NCBI RefSeq assembly: GCF_049800955.1
Contig: NZ_JBNAGA010000002.1
Location: 806,001-870,000, forward strand
From: JAKVBH01 sp049800955
Lineage (GTDB): Bacteria; Pseudomonadota; Alphaproteobacteria; Rhodobacterales; Rhodobacteraceae
Length of the DNA: 64,000 nt
Direction: 5' to 3'
Under the pieces are notes generated by a model that saw only the letters and a program-made list of their open reading frames with translations, was not told the origin of the DNA and did not search any database. A program made the position numbers and the translations under genes. Every line of letters starts with the position of its first letter. The first letter of the stretch is position 1. Shown piece by piece: positions 1 through 8,645 of this stretch.

Positions 1-80
1 TTCGATTGCGGCACGCCCTTGGGAATGGGGCGGCCACACAATGGGCAGACCGGGTCAGTGTCTTGTGCGTCATCACTCAT
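1..80 (-). CDS. HNH-endonuclease-like protein, N-terminal fragment (runs off window)
   Basis: Only the first 26 codons are present, reading leftward from an ATG at 78-80 and open to the window edge. The peptide has an acidic start and then a CPLCGRPIPKG zinc-knuckle segment (Cys-x2-Cys). This start is typical of small bacterial HNH nucleases, in which a His-His catalytic block follows shortly after, but that block lies outside the window. The gene is divergent from the MscS channel gene with about 48 bp between the starts. The family call is by resemblance of the N-terminus only. Confidence 0.5.
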   Translation of the reverse strand, partial: MSDDAQDTDPVCPLCGRPIPKGVPQS

Positions 81-128
81 CTGTGCACAAAGGTGGTGTT
101 ACGGGGCTGAATTCAAGAGGATGCGCTT

Positions 129-1460
129 ATGGAGTTCGACTTGGCGAGCCAGCCTGAGATCGTGCAGCAAGCTGCGCAATACGTGTTGCAGGGTTGGGAT
201 TTGGCCAAGGGCTGGTTGTTGAGCCCGGCGGCATGGTCGCAATTTGGCCTGTTGCTTGTCGCGTGGTTTCTTGCGGTGCTTGCCAACCGCAAGCTCCTGC
301 CGCTGCTCAATAAGCTTCTGAGCCCGGAAGAGGGCAATCTCGGGCTTCTTGCCAAAGCTCGGCTCTTTGTGCGCCAATTCCTGCCCTTGCTCCTGCCGCT
401 GCTGGCATTTGCCTTTACGGCGATTGGCGAACAGGTCGTGCGCTCGATCTTTGAGAGCGGCGCGGTCATTGCCTTTGGCAAACGCGTGTTCCTGTTCATC
501 GCCGTGCGCGCGCTGGTGCGCGACATCATAACCGACGGTTTCCTCAAGCTGTTGGGGAAGTTTGTTTTCGTGCCCATGGCGGGCCTCTATGCGCTCGGCC
601 TGCTCGATACGGTGATGGAGCAGCTGGAGGCGATTGTTGTCCCTCTGGGCAACCTGTCCTTTGATTTGCTGGATGTGATCCGGTTTGCCGTCGTTGGCGG
701 TATCATCTTCTGGCTCGGGCGGTGGTCCAACGATCAATCCGCCAGCCTCATCAAGAAGCAGGAAGACATGCGCCCTGCGACGCGGCAGCTTGCGGAAAAG
801 GCCGCAGAGATCGCGATCTTTGGGGCGGCCTTCCTCGTCTTCATGAATATCATGGGCATCCCGCTCACCTCACTGGCCGTCCTCACGGGTGCGCTTGGTG
901 TTGGCATTGGTTTTGGCCTGCAAAAGATCGCCTCGAACTTCATCTCGGGCATTATCCTGCTGCTGGAGGGCCAAGCGACTGTCGGGGATTACGTTGAGCT
1001 GGATGGCGGCGAAGCGGGCACCATTGTGCGCATGACGGCCCGCGCGATCATTCTGGAGACCTTCGATGGCCGTTGGATTGTCGTTCCCAATGAGGACTTC
1101 ATTGTAACACGTGTTGTGAATTTCTCCGACCAAGGCTCGGCCAATCGCTACGAGGCGGAATTCTCTGTAAGCTACGACACGGATATCAACAAGGTGCCAG
1201 ACATCATCACAGCGGCGGTGTCCACGCACCCCCGCGTTCTGCAGGCGCCGGAGCCTCCCGATTGTGAGTTGCGCGGCTTTGGCGATAGTGGCGTGGATTT
1301 TGCCGTGGAATTCTGGGTCAATGGCCTGGACGACGGGCCCAACAAGTTCACATCCGATGTGCTCTTTCTGATCTGGAATGCGCTCAAAGAGCATGACATT
1401 GAGATTCCTTATCCGCAGCGTGTGGTCGAGCTGAAGGGCGCGGACATTCAAGTCTCATGA
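129..1460 (+). CDS. MscS-family mechanosensitive ion channel
   Basis: The 443-residue protein has several hydrophobic segments in its first ~230 residues. A Gly/Ala-rich pore helix follows around residues 250-275 (TGALGVGIGFGLQ), then the MscS beta domain with the VGDYVELDGGEAGTI and PNEDFI motifs. Family role: a stretch-gated inner-membrane channel that releases solutes on hypo-osmotic shock. It is longer than E. coli MscS (~286 residues), so it belongs to the larger MscS/YbdG-like group with extra N-terminal membrane helices. The ATG at 129 has an AGAGGA Shine-Dalgarno-like stretch about 9 bases upstream. The stop overlaps the next start (ATGA). Confidence 0.9.
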   Translation: MEFDLASQPEIVQQAAQYVLQGWDLAKGWLLSPAAWSQFGLLLVAWFLAVLANRKLLPLLNKLLSPEEGNLGLLAKARLFVRQFLPLLLPLLAFAFTAIGEQVVRSIFESGAVIAFGKRVFLFIAVRALVRDIITDGFLKLLGKFVFVPMAGLYALGLLDTVMEQLEAIVVPLGNLSFDLLDVIRFAVVGGIIFWLGRWSNDQSASLIKKQEDMRPATRQLAEKAAEIAIFGAAFLVFMNIMGIPLTSLAVLTGALGVGIGFGLQKIASNFISGIILLLEGQATVGDYVELDGGEAGTIVRMTARAIILETFDGRWIVVPNEDFIVTRVVNFSDQGSANRYEAEFSVSYDTDINKVPDIITAAVSTHPRVLQAPEPPDCELRGFGDSGVDFAVEFWVNGLDDGPNKFTSDVLFLIWNALKEHDIEIPYPQRVVELKGADIQVS

Positions 1461-2647
1461 CTGCTCTGGTCATTGGCGCAGGGCCTGCGGGGTTGATGGC
1501 GGCGGATGTTCTGTCTGCCGCGGGCCAAAGTGTCTTGCTCGTGGATCAAAAGCCGTCCTTTGGGCGGAAATTTCTCATGGCGGGAAAATCAGGGCTGAAT
1601 GTCACGAAGGCCGAAGATCTTAAGGTCTTTCTGTCGCGCTATGACGGCCATTGGCTGACGCCAATGATCAAAGCTTTCGGGCCGGAGGAGGTTCAAGCCT
1701 GGGTCCGTGATCTGGGGCAAGTGGTCTTTACAGGGACCACGGGCCGCGTCTTTCCCAAAGCGATGAAGGCCTCGCCGCTGCTCCGCGCGTGGCTGGCGCG
1801 GCTTGCAGCGCAAGGCGTTGCCACGCAGACGCGGTGGCAGTTTCTGGGCTGGGACGGGCCGTCTGCCGTATTCACTACACCGGAGGGACAACGGGAGATT
1901 GACGCTAAGGTCACGATCATGGCCTTGGGTGGCGGTTCCTGGGCGCGGCTTGGCTCCGATGGCGCATGGGCCGGCATCCCTGAACTTGCGCCGATGACGT
2001 CACCTTTTTTGCCCTCCAACACAGGGCTGCGTATGGATTGGAGCGAGTACATGCGGCCGCATTTCGGCAAACCGATCAAGGCGGTACGCTGGTCGGCTGT
2101 GCGCGCGGGTGAAGAGGTCGCCAGCTCGCGCGGGGAAGCCGTTTTGTCCGAACGCGGCTTGGAGGGCGGCGGGATCTATCCGTTGATCCCAGCCTTACGG
2201 GCACCCTCACATCTTGTTGTCGATTTTGCGCCAGACCTGACAGTCGAGCGACTCGCGGCGCGTCTACCCGCCAATCCCAAAGGCGGGCTCAAACGCATAT
2301 TGCGAAACACGTTGCGCTGGCCGCCGGAGAAGATCGCCTTGTTCAATGAAATGGCGAAAGGGTTGGCCATTCCGCTGAACGGGCCGCGCCTTGCCAAGGT
2401 TCTTAAAGCAATGAATCTGCGCCATCAGGGGCTACGCCCGCTGGACGAAGCTATCTCGACCGCGGGCGGGCTGCACCGCGACGCGCTGGACGAGGGGCTC
2501 ATGCTCAAGAACCGTCCCGGCGTTTTTGCCTGCGGGGAGATGCTCGATTGGGATGCGCCTACAGGCGGCTATCTGATCACGGCGTGCCTTGCCACGGGAC
2601 GATGGGCGGGGCGGCATGCGTTGAAAAGGCTCGAAAAATGCGCCTAG
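1457..2647 (+). CDS. BaiN/HI0933-like (TIGR03862-type) FAD-dependent oxidoreductase
   Basis: The 396-residue flavoprotein starts with a dinucleotide-binding GAGPAGLMAAD motif (residues ~7-17). The SFGRKFLMAGKSGLN stretch that follows is characteristic of the HI0933/BaiN family. Near the C-terminus, FACGEMLDWDAPTGGY is the second FAD-contact motif of the same family. The substrate is unknown; family members are annotated as NAD(P)/FAD-dependent oxidoreductases. The start overlaps the MscS stop by 4 bases and the stop overlaps the MFS gene by 10 bases, so the three genes are probably translationally coupled. Confidence 0.85.
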   Translation: MTALVIGAGPAGLMAADVLSAAGQSVLLVDQKPSFGRKFLMAGKSGLNVTKAEDLKVFLSRYDGHWLTPMIKAFGPEEVQAWVRDLGQVVFTGTTGRVFPKAMKASPLLRAWLARLAAQGVATQTRWQFLGWDGPSAVFTTPEGQREIDAKVTIMALGGGSWARLGSDGAWAGIPELAPMTSPFLPSNTGLRMDWSEYMRPHFGKPIKAVRWSAVRAGEEVASSRGEAVLSERGLEGGGIYPLIPALRAPSHLVVDFAPDLTVERLAARLPANPKGGLKRILRNTLRWPPEKIALFNEMAKGLAIPLNGPRLAKVLKAMNLRHQGLRPLDEAISTAGGLHRDALDEGLMLKNRPGVFACGEMLDWDAPTGGYLITACLATGRWAGRHALKRLEKCA

Positions 2648-3813
2648 GTTTGGTCCTGCTGTCTGTGGCTTACATCCTGAGCCAGTTTTACCGGTCTTTT
2701 CTGGCGGTATTGTCGGATGTCTTGCAAAGCGACGTGGGCGCCACACCGGACGCGCTCGCCACGGCATCAGGCGTCTGGTTTCTCGTCTTTGCGCTGTGCC
2801 AGATACCAGTGGGCTATGCGCTGGACACCATTGGGCCACGCAGGCTGGCCTCGGTGGTTTTGGCATTGGGCGGAGCCGGGGGCGCGGCTGTCTTTGCCAT
2901 GGCTCAGAGCGCGACGGGTGTGACATTGGCCATGGGCTTGATCGGCTTCGGCTGTTCTCCGGTGCTTATGGCATCTTACTACATTTTCGCGCGGCAATAC
3001 TCGGCCAAGATGTTTGCGACACTGGCGGCCACCGTAATCGGTGTTGGGACACTGGGCAATCTGGCGGGTACCTTGCCGCTTACATGGTTGGCTGAAGTGA
3101 TTGGCTGGCGGGAAGTGCTCTGGGGGTTGGCCGCGTTGACGGGTGTCATCGCGCTTGGGTTGTGGCTCACGGTCGAGGATCCACCCAAGATCGAAAGTGA
3201 TCAGCGCGGCTCTGTTCTTGATCTGCTCCGTATCCCGGCGCTTTGGCTTGTGTTCCCGGTTATGTTTGTGAACTACGCGGCCTCAGGCGGGCTGCGCGCG
3301 GTTTGGATCGGGCCCTATATGCGCGATGTTGTCGGGCTTGAGGCGCAGGCAGTGGGCACGGCGACGCTGATCATGGGCCTCGCGATGATCGCGGGCACAT
3401 TCCTCTATGCGCCGCTTGATCGGTGGCTGGGCACACGCAAATGGGTGATAATTCCCGGCAATGCGCTGACCGCTGTGGCCTGCTTTGTTCTTTGGGCCGT
3501 AGATGCGCCGGGTGTTGTTCTGGCAACGGCGCTCTTTTGTCTGGCGGGTGCGGCGGGCATGTCATTTCCTCTGATCATCGCGCATGGGCGCGCTTTTGCA
3601 CCGCCCCATCTGGTCGGGCGGGCGGTGACCTTGATGAACCTCTTTGGCATCGGCGGCACCGGCTTTTTCCAATTGCTTTCCGGCCGGCTGCAAGCCTCTG
3701 TTGCTGAACGTGCGTCGCTCGCGGCATCGTATGAGGCGGTGTTTTTGCTATTTGCCTGCATCACCGTTCTGGGGCTCTTGCCCTATCTCTTTGCGCGCGA
3801 CCGTACGGACTAA
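2638..3813 (+). CDS. Major facilitator superfamily transporter
   Basis: The 391-residue hydrophobic protein has about 12 membrane segments. Between helices 2 and 3 it carries a GYALDTIGPRRL loop, the MFS motif-A region. The reading frame stays open upstream to 2548, but that stretch lies inside the flavoprotein gene and gives a non-membrane, Cys/Arg-rich peptide. The ATG at 2638 starts directly with a signal-anchor helix (MRLGLVLLSVAYIL) and is the better start. It overlaps the preceding stop by 10 bases. Substrate cannot be inferred from the sequence. Confidence 0.85.
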   Translation: MRLGLVLLSVAYILSQFYRSFLAVLSDVLQSDVGATPDALATASGVWFLVFALCQIPVGYALDTIGPRRLASVVLALGGAGGAAVFAMAQSATGVTLAMGLIGFGCSPVLMASYYIFARQYSAKMFATLAATVIGVGTLGNLAGTLPLTWLAEVIGWREVLWGLAALTGVIALGLWLTVEDPPKIESDQRGSVLDLLRIPALWLVFPVMFVNYAASGGLRAVWIGPYMRDVVGLEAQAVGTATLIMGLAMIAGTFLYAPLDRWLGTRKWVIIPGNALTAVACFVLWAVDAPGVVLATALFCLAGAAGMSFPLIIAHGRAFAPPHLVGRAVTLMNLFGIGGTGFFQLLSGRLQASVAERASLAASYEAVFLLFACITVLGLLPYLFARDRTD

Positions 3814-3841
3814 AGCTCGGGCTGTGACAAACGAGCTCTTT
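3814..3841 (+). terminator. Weak hairpin after the MFS gene
   Basis: AGCTCG (3814-3819) can pair with CGAGCT (3832-3837), followed by a short CTTTCC run. The loop is 12 bases long and the T-tract is short, so this is at best a weak terminator separating the MscS-flavoprotein-MFS set from asd. Confidence 0.35.
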
Positions 3842-3905
3842 CCTTGACCTGCGCGCGCGTATAAGCAGCACCCGTTTGAAACGCCTGACAAGAGGATCCT
3901 AGCAA

Positions 3906-4928
3906 ATGGGCTATCGAATCGTCGTCGTTGGCGCCACGGGAAACGTGGGCCGCGAAATGCTCAACATCCTCGCCGAACGGGAATTCCCGGTTGACGAGAT
4001 CGCAGCACTGGCATCGCGCCGGTCGCTGGGCACGGAAGTGAGCTTTGGCGAGACGACACTCAAGACGAAGGATCTCGACACGTTTGATTTCGCAGGTTGG
4101 GACATGGCGCTCTTTGCCATCGGCTCGTCGGCGACCAGGGAATATGCGCCCAAAGCGGCGGCTGCGGGTTGCGTCGTGATCGATAACTCGTCGCTCTATC
4201 GCTATGACCCCGACATCCCGCTCATTGTGCCCGAGGTGAACCCGCAGGCCGTGCACGGATATGCGAAGAAAAACATCATCGCGAACCCGAATTGCTCGAC
4301 CGCTCAGATGGTCGTGGCGCTCAAGCCCTTGCACGATCGCGCGCGCATCAAGCGTGTGGTGGTCTCGACCTATCAGTCTGTCTCCGGCGCGGGCAAGGAT
4401 GGGATGGATGAGCTCTGGGATCAGACCAAAGCGGTCTACAACCCAACAGACGACAAACCAGCTAGCAAGTTCACCAAGCAGATCGCCTTCAACGTGATCC
4501 CGCATATCGACGTCTTCATGGATGACGGCTCCACCAAGGAAGAGTGGAAGATGGTGGCGGAAACCAAAAAGATCGTGGACACCAGCATCAAGGTCACGGC
4601 GACCTGTGTGCGGGTGCCCGTCTTTGTGGGTCACTCCGAAGCGATCAATATCGAGTTCGAGGACTTCCTCGATGAGGACGAAGCACGCGACATCCTGCGC
4701 GAAGCGCCGGGCATCATGGTCATCGATAAGCGCGAAGATGGCGGCTACGTGACGCCCATCGAATGCGTCGGCGATTTCGCAACGTTTATCAGCCGCATCC
4801 GTCAGGACAGCACAATCGAAAACGGGCTGAACCTGTGGTGTGTCTCTGACAATCTGCGCAAGGGCGCGGCTTTGAATGCGGTCCAGATTGCCGAGCTGCT
4901 CGGGCGCGAAGTGCTCAAGAAGGGCTAA
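3906..4928 (+). CDS. asd: Aspartate-semialdehyde dehydrogenase
   Basis: This 340-residue enzyme reduces L-aspartyl-4-phosphate to L-aspartate-4-semialdehyde with NADPH, the branch point to lysine, methionine, threonine and diaminopimelate. An N-terminal Rossmann motif GATGNVGREM (residues ~9-18) is followed by the active-site cysteine in ANPNCSTAQ (near residue 130), the FNVIPHID motif and the conserved VGHSEAINIEF segment. The length is normal for the family. The ATG at 3906 is preceded by AGAGGA. A good terminator follows the stop. Confidence 0.97.
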   Translation: MGYRIVVVGATGNVGREMLNILAEREFPVDEIAALASRRSLGTEVSFGETTLKTKDLDTFDFAGWDMALFAIGSSATREYAPKAAAAGCVVIDNSSLYRYDPDIPLIVPEVNPQAVHGYAKKNIIANPNCSTAQMVVALKPLHDRARIKRVVVSTYQSVSGAGKDGMDELWDQTKAVYNPTDDKPASKFTKQIAFNVIPHIDVFMDDGSTKEEWKMVAETKKIVDTSIKVTATCVRVPVFVGHSEAINIEFEDFLDEDEARDILREAPGIMVIDKREDGGYVTPIECVGDFATFISRIRQDSTIENGLNLWCVSDNLRKGAALNAVQIAELLGREVLKKG

Positions 4929-4960
4929 CAGCCGCGTTTCTGCGCGAAAGTGACAAGGAA

Positions 4961-4986
4961 AGAGGTCCCATTCGGGGCCTCTTTTT
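4961..4986 (+). terminator. Rho-independent terminator after asd
   Basis: AGAGGTCCC (4961-4969) pairs with GGGGCCTCT (one mismatch) across a short loop and runs into five Ts. It lies about 33 bases past the asd stop. Confidence 0.8.
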
Positions 4987-5105
4987 GCGTCTGTGGATCA
5001 CAATGTGTTGCAAACGGTGAAGTAAACGAAATTAAATTACAATTTCTGCCTGATTTACGCCTAGATTGTTTGAGACTGTTGGGTTCCGAAAACCGGGATA
5101 GTGAT

Positions 5106-5465
5106 ATGTTACAAGTTCACGGGTTTAAGCCAGATACCGAGGAATTGCCGCAACCGACCATTTGGTCCCTGCGGCGACACGGGAACAGACTGGATTGTGA
5201 AACCGGCGCTCTCTTGCGCCAGGTGACCGCCTCGCTGTTTTCCGAGGCCACAACATGGCTGGAATTGCGCAACGGGCTTGTCGCCCAGGGGCTGGACCTG
5301 AAGTTCGAAGCCGGGCGGTTGATCTTGGTCGAGACGTCGTTTGGGACGAAAATCTGCTCATGCCGGTATCTGGGCTATTCGCTGGCTGTTTTGTCGCGCA
5401 GGTTGGGCCGCTTGCGGTTGCGTGCCTCGGGATCTGACGATTTTCAAATTACCAACTGGTCCTGA
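5106..5465 (+). CDS. Hypothetical protein resembling the tail segment of MobA/VirD2-type relaxases
   Basis: This is a 119-residue orphan. The frame is open from 4950, but the first part crosses the asd terminator; the ATG at 5106 gives a compact protein with a weak GGGAT upstream. The second half reads TWLELRNGLVAQGLDLKFE, then RLILVETSFGTKICSC and a final Leu/Arg-rich RRLGRLR. That order (W-x-L-x-x-x-L-x-x-x-G, then a hydrophobic strand, then x-x-R-x-G) resembles the conserved accessory segment found after the nuclease domain in many relaxases. No relaxase catalytic Tyr or HxH motif is present and no mobility genes flank it, so the function is unknown. Confidence 0.55.
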   Translation: MLQVHGFKPDTEELPQPTIWSLRRHGNRLDCETGALLRQVTASLFSEATTWLELRNGLVAQGLDLKFEAGRLILVETSFGTKICSCRYLGYSLAVLSRRLGRLRLRASGSDDFQITNWS

Positions 5466-5485
5466 CGGAGCGTGTTGGACCAACA

Positions 5486-5512
5486 AAAAGGGCCAGCCGT
5501 TAAGCTGACCCC
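5486..5512 (-). terminator. Rho-independent terminator of the VPLPA-CTERM gene
   Basis: Read leftward, GGGTCAGC pairs with GCTGGCCC around a 6-base loop (5491-5512) and is followed by five Ts (5490-5486). It lies 30 bases past the stop of the minus-strand gene at 5543. Confidence 0.75.
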
Positions 5513-5542
5513 TGGTATCTCTTTGGGACAATCCCGGTGTTG

Positions 5543-6358
5543 TTATGCTTTTTTGCGTGTCGCCCGACGCGCCGCGGCAAGACCGCCCAGACCTGCAATC
5601 ATCAGCCAGCCTGCTGCGGGAAGCGGGACGGGTGCGGTCGGTGGATCAATCGCAACACCGCCGATGTTTGCCCCGGCAACTGCCATGCCGGACGCAAATT
5701 GGCTGTCGTTCCAGTTTGTGACGCCGAATTGAAGGGAATAGGAACCGCCATCTGCAATTTCGAATACCGACTGCACCCAGCCTGTGTTGCCGCATCCGGT
5801 CGAAAAACAACTGCCGGAGTCACCACCCAACGCGGACCATTCCGTCGCACCGTCCACAATTGAGACAAGTCCAGGCGTCAGCGTTGCTTCGGGGTCCGGC
5901 ATGGAGAAGCCAGGGACCGTGTTGCCACCGGGAGTCGTCCTTGCTGTGAAAAGAAGGGCAACCTGATCCCCGCCATCATCCAGCAACCGCGCCCAGGCGT
6001 AGTCTGCAAAACCGCCACCATCTGACGTCATGTAGTTAAAGAAGAACTCGAGCTCGTCGCCGGCATCTGCATCAAACATGGATGTGGTCAGTGTCGATCC
6101 ATTCTCTGGATCACCGTCCCCGCCGACCCCATCAAGCGCGCCAACCCCGTCCAGGCCGCCAGTTGTTGTGACATAGCGGTAGCTGCCATCATCGACGGGC
6201 GCGGCTACGATATCGCCATCGGCTGTTCCGCTGCCAAAGCCGCCTTGACCGACCCAGCCTGACGGAACAACGCCTTGTGTTGTCGCCGCGTGCAATGAGG
6301 TGCCCGCCAAAGCGGCGAGCGCTGCGGTTAAGAAAGTTGTTTTGAGTAAGGTCTTCAT
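5543..6358 (-). CDS. VPLPA-CTERM sorting-domain secreted protein
   Basis: The 271-residue secreted protein starts with a signal peptide (MKTLLKTTFLTAALAALAG, cleavage expected after LHA). Its middle is rich in Gly, Asp and Ser, with FFNYMTSDGGGFADYAWA and several acidic stretches typical of extracellular beta-sandwich adhesin-like domains. It ends with VPLPAAGWLMIAGLGGLAA followed by RRATRKKA. This is the tripartite VPLPA motif, hydrophobic helix and Arg-rich tail recognised by exosortases in Rhodobacterales. The ATG at 6358 is chosen over upstream in-frame starts because it begins the signal peptide. The biological role of the cargo is unknown; no exosortase gene is in this window. Confidence 0.8.
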   Translation of the reverse strand: MKTLLKTTFLTAALAALAGTSLHAATTQGVVPSGWVGQGGFGSGTADGDIVAAPVDDGSYRYVTTTGGLDGVGALDGVGGDGDPENGSTLTTSMFDADAGDELEFFFNYMTSDGGGFADYAWARLLDDGGDQVALLFTARTTPGGNTVPGFSMPDPEATLTPGLVSIVDGATEWSALGGDSGSCFSTGCGNTGWVQSVFEIADGGSYSLQFGVTNWNDSQFASGMAVAGANIGGVAIDPPTAPVPLPAAGWLMIAGLGGLAAARRATRKKA

Positions 6359-6485
6359 GTGTCCAGTCTCCATCCACGAGCGACAGCCAGTCGCCCTCAC
6401 AATAATGGGAAACAGGAGAGGTTTTCCTTAACCTATTGTCAACGAAGTCTGGTAGAATTCGCCTTATTTCGGCCTTATTTGCACG

Positions 6486-6797
6486 TCAAAAGCGTTCCGC
6501 GCGAAGGACTTTACAATCACTGATTGTTACGACCCCGATGTGGCTGTCAACGACAGAGAAGGCGGCATCCAGCAACTCGTCCAGACGATCTGGCCGCACA
6601 ATGCAAATCACCTGAACCATTCCGCCGCCTCGCGTGAAGGTATCGTCCCGGCTCCAGGCGCCCGAACGTCCGGATCCTCCAAGCACGGGCAGGACGCTGT
6701 AGCCGGTCACGCCTGCCGTCTCCAAAGCCTGCCGCAGACGGCTCTCCATGATGGCTTCGATTATGATGGCCACCCGTTTTGCATCATGTTGTTGCAT
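6486..6797 (-). CDS. sbtB: PII-like protein, SbtB type
   Basis: The 103-residue protein sits 3 bases after the SbtA-type permease gene on the same strand. It has the PII-like ferredoxin fold pattern: an N-terminal strand RVAIIIEAIM, a glycine-rich central loop (GGSGRSGAWS) and the strand VVTISDCKVLRAERF at the end. It lacks the classical GlnB T-loop tyrosine. In cyanobacteria SbtB binds adenine nucleotides such as cAMP and AMP and gates the bicarbonate transporter SbtA. The same role is inferred here from pairing with SbtA. A strong GGAGG lies 7 bases before the start. Confidence 0.75.
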   Translation of the reverse strand: MQQHDAKRVAIIIEAIMESRLRQALETAGVTGYSVLPVLGGSGRSGAWSRDDTFTRGGGMVQVICIVRPDRLDELLDAAFSVVDSHIGVVTISDCKVLRAERF

Positions 6798-6800
6798 GTA

Positions 6801-7775
6801 TCAGCCTCCTGTCGCAGCCGTGGCAATCGCGAGGTAGAGCGGAATGCCAAGGGTCAGATTAAAGGGGAAGGTGACGCCGAGAGACAGGGTCAAATACACC
6901 GACGGGTTGGCCTCCGGCAGGGCCACGCGCATGGCTGCGGGCACAGCAATGTAGCTCGCCGAAGCAGATAGGACCATCAGGAGCAGAACGCCCCCGGTCG
7001 ACAGTCCAATCAGAAGCCCGGCCACCAGCCCGAAGAGCGATCCAACGACAGGCATCAGCACACCAAATGCCAGCGGTCCGGGGCGCAAGACAGCGCGCCC
7101 TTGCTTGAGGCCGCGCCCTGCGACAAGCCCCATATCCAGCAGGAACAAACACAAGACCCCTTTGAAGGGCGCCACAATGAAGCTCTCGATCTCTTTGAGA
7201 CCTTCCTCGCCCGTGAGCCAGCCAATCGCGAAGCTGCCGACCAGCAACACGATGGACCCGTTGAGCAAGATTTCCCGCAAAAGCGCGCTGTCCATGCGGC
7301 CCTTGCCGCCAGCGGACACGAGCCAAAGCGCGGATAGAATGGCAGGAGCTTCCATCGCGGCGGCCACCGCAACCATATAGCCCTCTGACACAACGCCCGC
7401 ACTTTCCAGAACAGACGTCGCCGCGACGAAGGTCACAATCGAAATCGAGCCGTAATGACCGGCGACCGCTGCCGCGTCTGTTCGGCTCAGCGCCGACATC
7501 AGGCGCAAAAGGAAAAAGGCGATGAATGGGAGCAGGGCGGACAGGATCACCCCGGCCAACAGCGTTAACCCAAGCGTCGCATCAATCCCATGCGCCGCAA
7601 CCGAGACGCCACCTTTGAAGCCGATGGCAAAGAGAAGGTAGATCGACATGCCCTTGGCAACCGCTTCCGGCACGGTCAAATCGGAGCGCGCCAGAGCTGC
7701 TGCGACACCGAGGGCAAAGAAAAGCACAATGGGTGACAACAGGTTCTGCGCTGCCAGTTGGAGCATAGCGTCCAT
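6801..7775 (-). CDS. sbtA: Sodium-dependent bicarbonate transporter, SbtA family
   Basis: The 324-residue membrane protein has about ten hydrophobic helices. Typical SbtA/DUF897 features are the start QNLLSPIVLFFALGVAAALARSD (given here in two parts: QNLLSPIVLFF and ALGVAAALARSDL), FAIGFKGGVS, and AGHYGSISIVTFVAAT in the middle. Family role: Na+-coupled bicarbonate uptake across the inner membrane. It is followed directly by the PII-like regulator and preceded by a carbonic anhydrase, so the three genes form a bicarbonate-handling operon. The ATG at 7775 has GAGGGA upstream. Confidence 0.85.
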   Translation of the reverse strand: MDAMLQLAAQNLLSPIVLFFALGVAAALARSDLTVPEAVAKGMSIYLLFAIGFKGGVSVAAHGIDATLGLTLLAGVILSALLPFIAFFLLRLMSALSRTDAAAVAGHYGSISIVTFVAATSVLESAGVVSEGYMVAVAAAMEAPAILSALWLVSAGGKGRMDSALLREILLNGSIVLLVGSFAIGWLTGEEGLKEIESFIVAPFKGVLCLFLLDMGLVAGRGLKQGRAVLRPGPLAFGVLMPVVGSLFGLVAGLLIGLSTGGVLLLMVLSASASYIAVPAAMRVALPEANPSVYLTLSLGVTFPFNLTLGIPLYLAIATAATGG

Positions 7776-7842
7776 GAACTATCCCTCGTCCTGTGGTCTT
7801 CGCCGCACACATAGCATGCGTGCCCGGAGAGGGAAGTGGCAA

Positions 7843-8499
7843 TCAGATGGGGCGGAAGTCATCCGTTGGCGGGTGATATTCTTCCAATGAGCCTGTCCCG
7901 ATGTCATTCCAAACGCCGTGCAGCGACAAGGTTCCAGCTTCCACCGCATCGATGACAAACGGGAAAGTCAGTAAATTGGCGAGGGACACACGCACCGAGT
8001 ATTTTTCAAGCGCTTTGGCCTGTTCTTCCGGCGTGCCGCCGGGGGGCAGGCCTTCGAAGGCCGGGCGCAGCATGTCCAGCCAGCGACCTGTGAAACTGTC
8101 TGCTTCAGTGAGCTCAGGCGCTTCGCCATTGCACATATCAACGCAGCCACGCACTCCGCCGCATTGTGAATGCCCCATCACAATCAGATGGGCGACTTTC
8201 AAAACCTTGACCGCGTATTCGATGGCAGCGGACGTGCCGTGGTGATCGCCGCTGGGCGCGCAAGGCGGGATCAGGTTTGCGATGTTTCTGTGAATGAACA
8301 GCTCGCCATGATCCGCCCCGAAGATGGAGGCGACATGCACGCGACTGTCGCAGCACGAGACCACCATCGCGCGCGGACGTTGTCCTTCATCGGCGAGCTT
8401 ACGATACCACGCCGCATCCTCGGCGTATGAAGTGGCTTTCCAGCCGTGATAGCGGTGCACCATGAACTGTGGCAGCGGTTTTGCGCGCTTGTTTGGCAT
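7843..8499 (-). CDS. Beta-class carbonic anhydrase
   Basis: The 218-residue enzyme interconverts CO2 and bicarbonate. The zinc-site motifs of beta carbonic anhydrases are present: SCCDSRV (ligand Cys with the Asp-Arg pair, residues ~48-54) and GHSQCGGVRGC, which carries the His and Cys ligands. HRNIANLIPPC is also diagnostic. An ATG at 8523 would add eight residues (MKRRRIGT); the ATG at 8499 (MPNKRAKPLPQF) fits the usual family start, though neither has a strong Shine-Dalgarno. It is the first gene of the operon leading into sbtA and sbtB, with a 67-base gap. Confidence 0.92.
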   Translation of the reverse strand: MPNKRAKPLPQFMVHRYHGWKATSYAEDAAWYRKLADEGQRPRAMVVSCCDSRVHVASIFGADHGELFIHRNIANLIPPCAPSGDHHGTSAAIEYAVKVLKVAHLIVMGHSQCGGVRGCVDMCNGEAPELTEADSFTGRWLDMLRPAFEGLPPGGTPEEQAKALEKYSVRVSLANLLTFPFVIDAVEAGTLSLHGVWNDIGTGSLEEYHPPTDDFRPI

Positions 8500-8645
8500 T
8501 GTCCCAATCCGTCTTCTTTTCATGAGCTTTAAGGTTTTTTCGATGCAAATTCGAGGGATAAGTCGTCACGCCTTAAACCTTTTGGGAACTTCGCTCTGGC
8601 ATTTCTTTCCGCAACCGTGGGGGTTTGAGAAAGAAGGTATTGAAG

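Noticed and set aside
3843..3866. TTGACC followed by TATAAG upstream of asd as a sigma-70 promoter
   Set aside because: The spacing between the two hexamers is about 10 bases, far from 17, so they cannot be one promoter.
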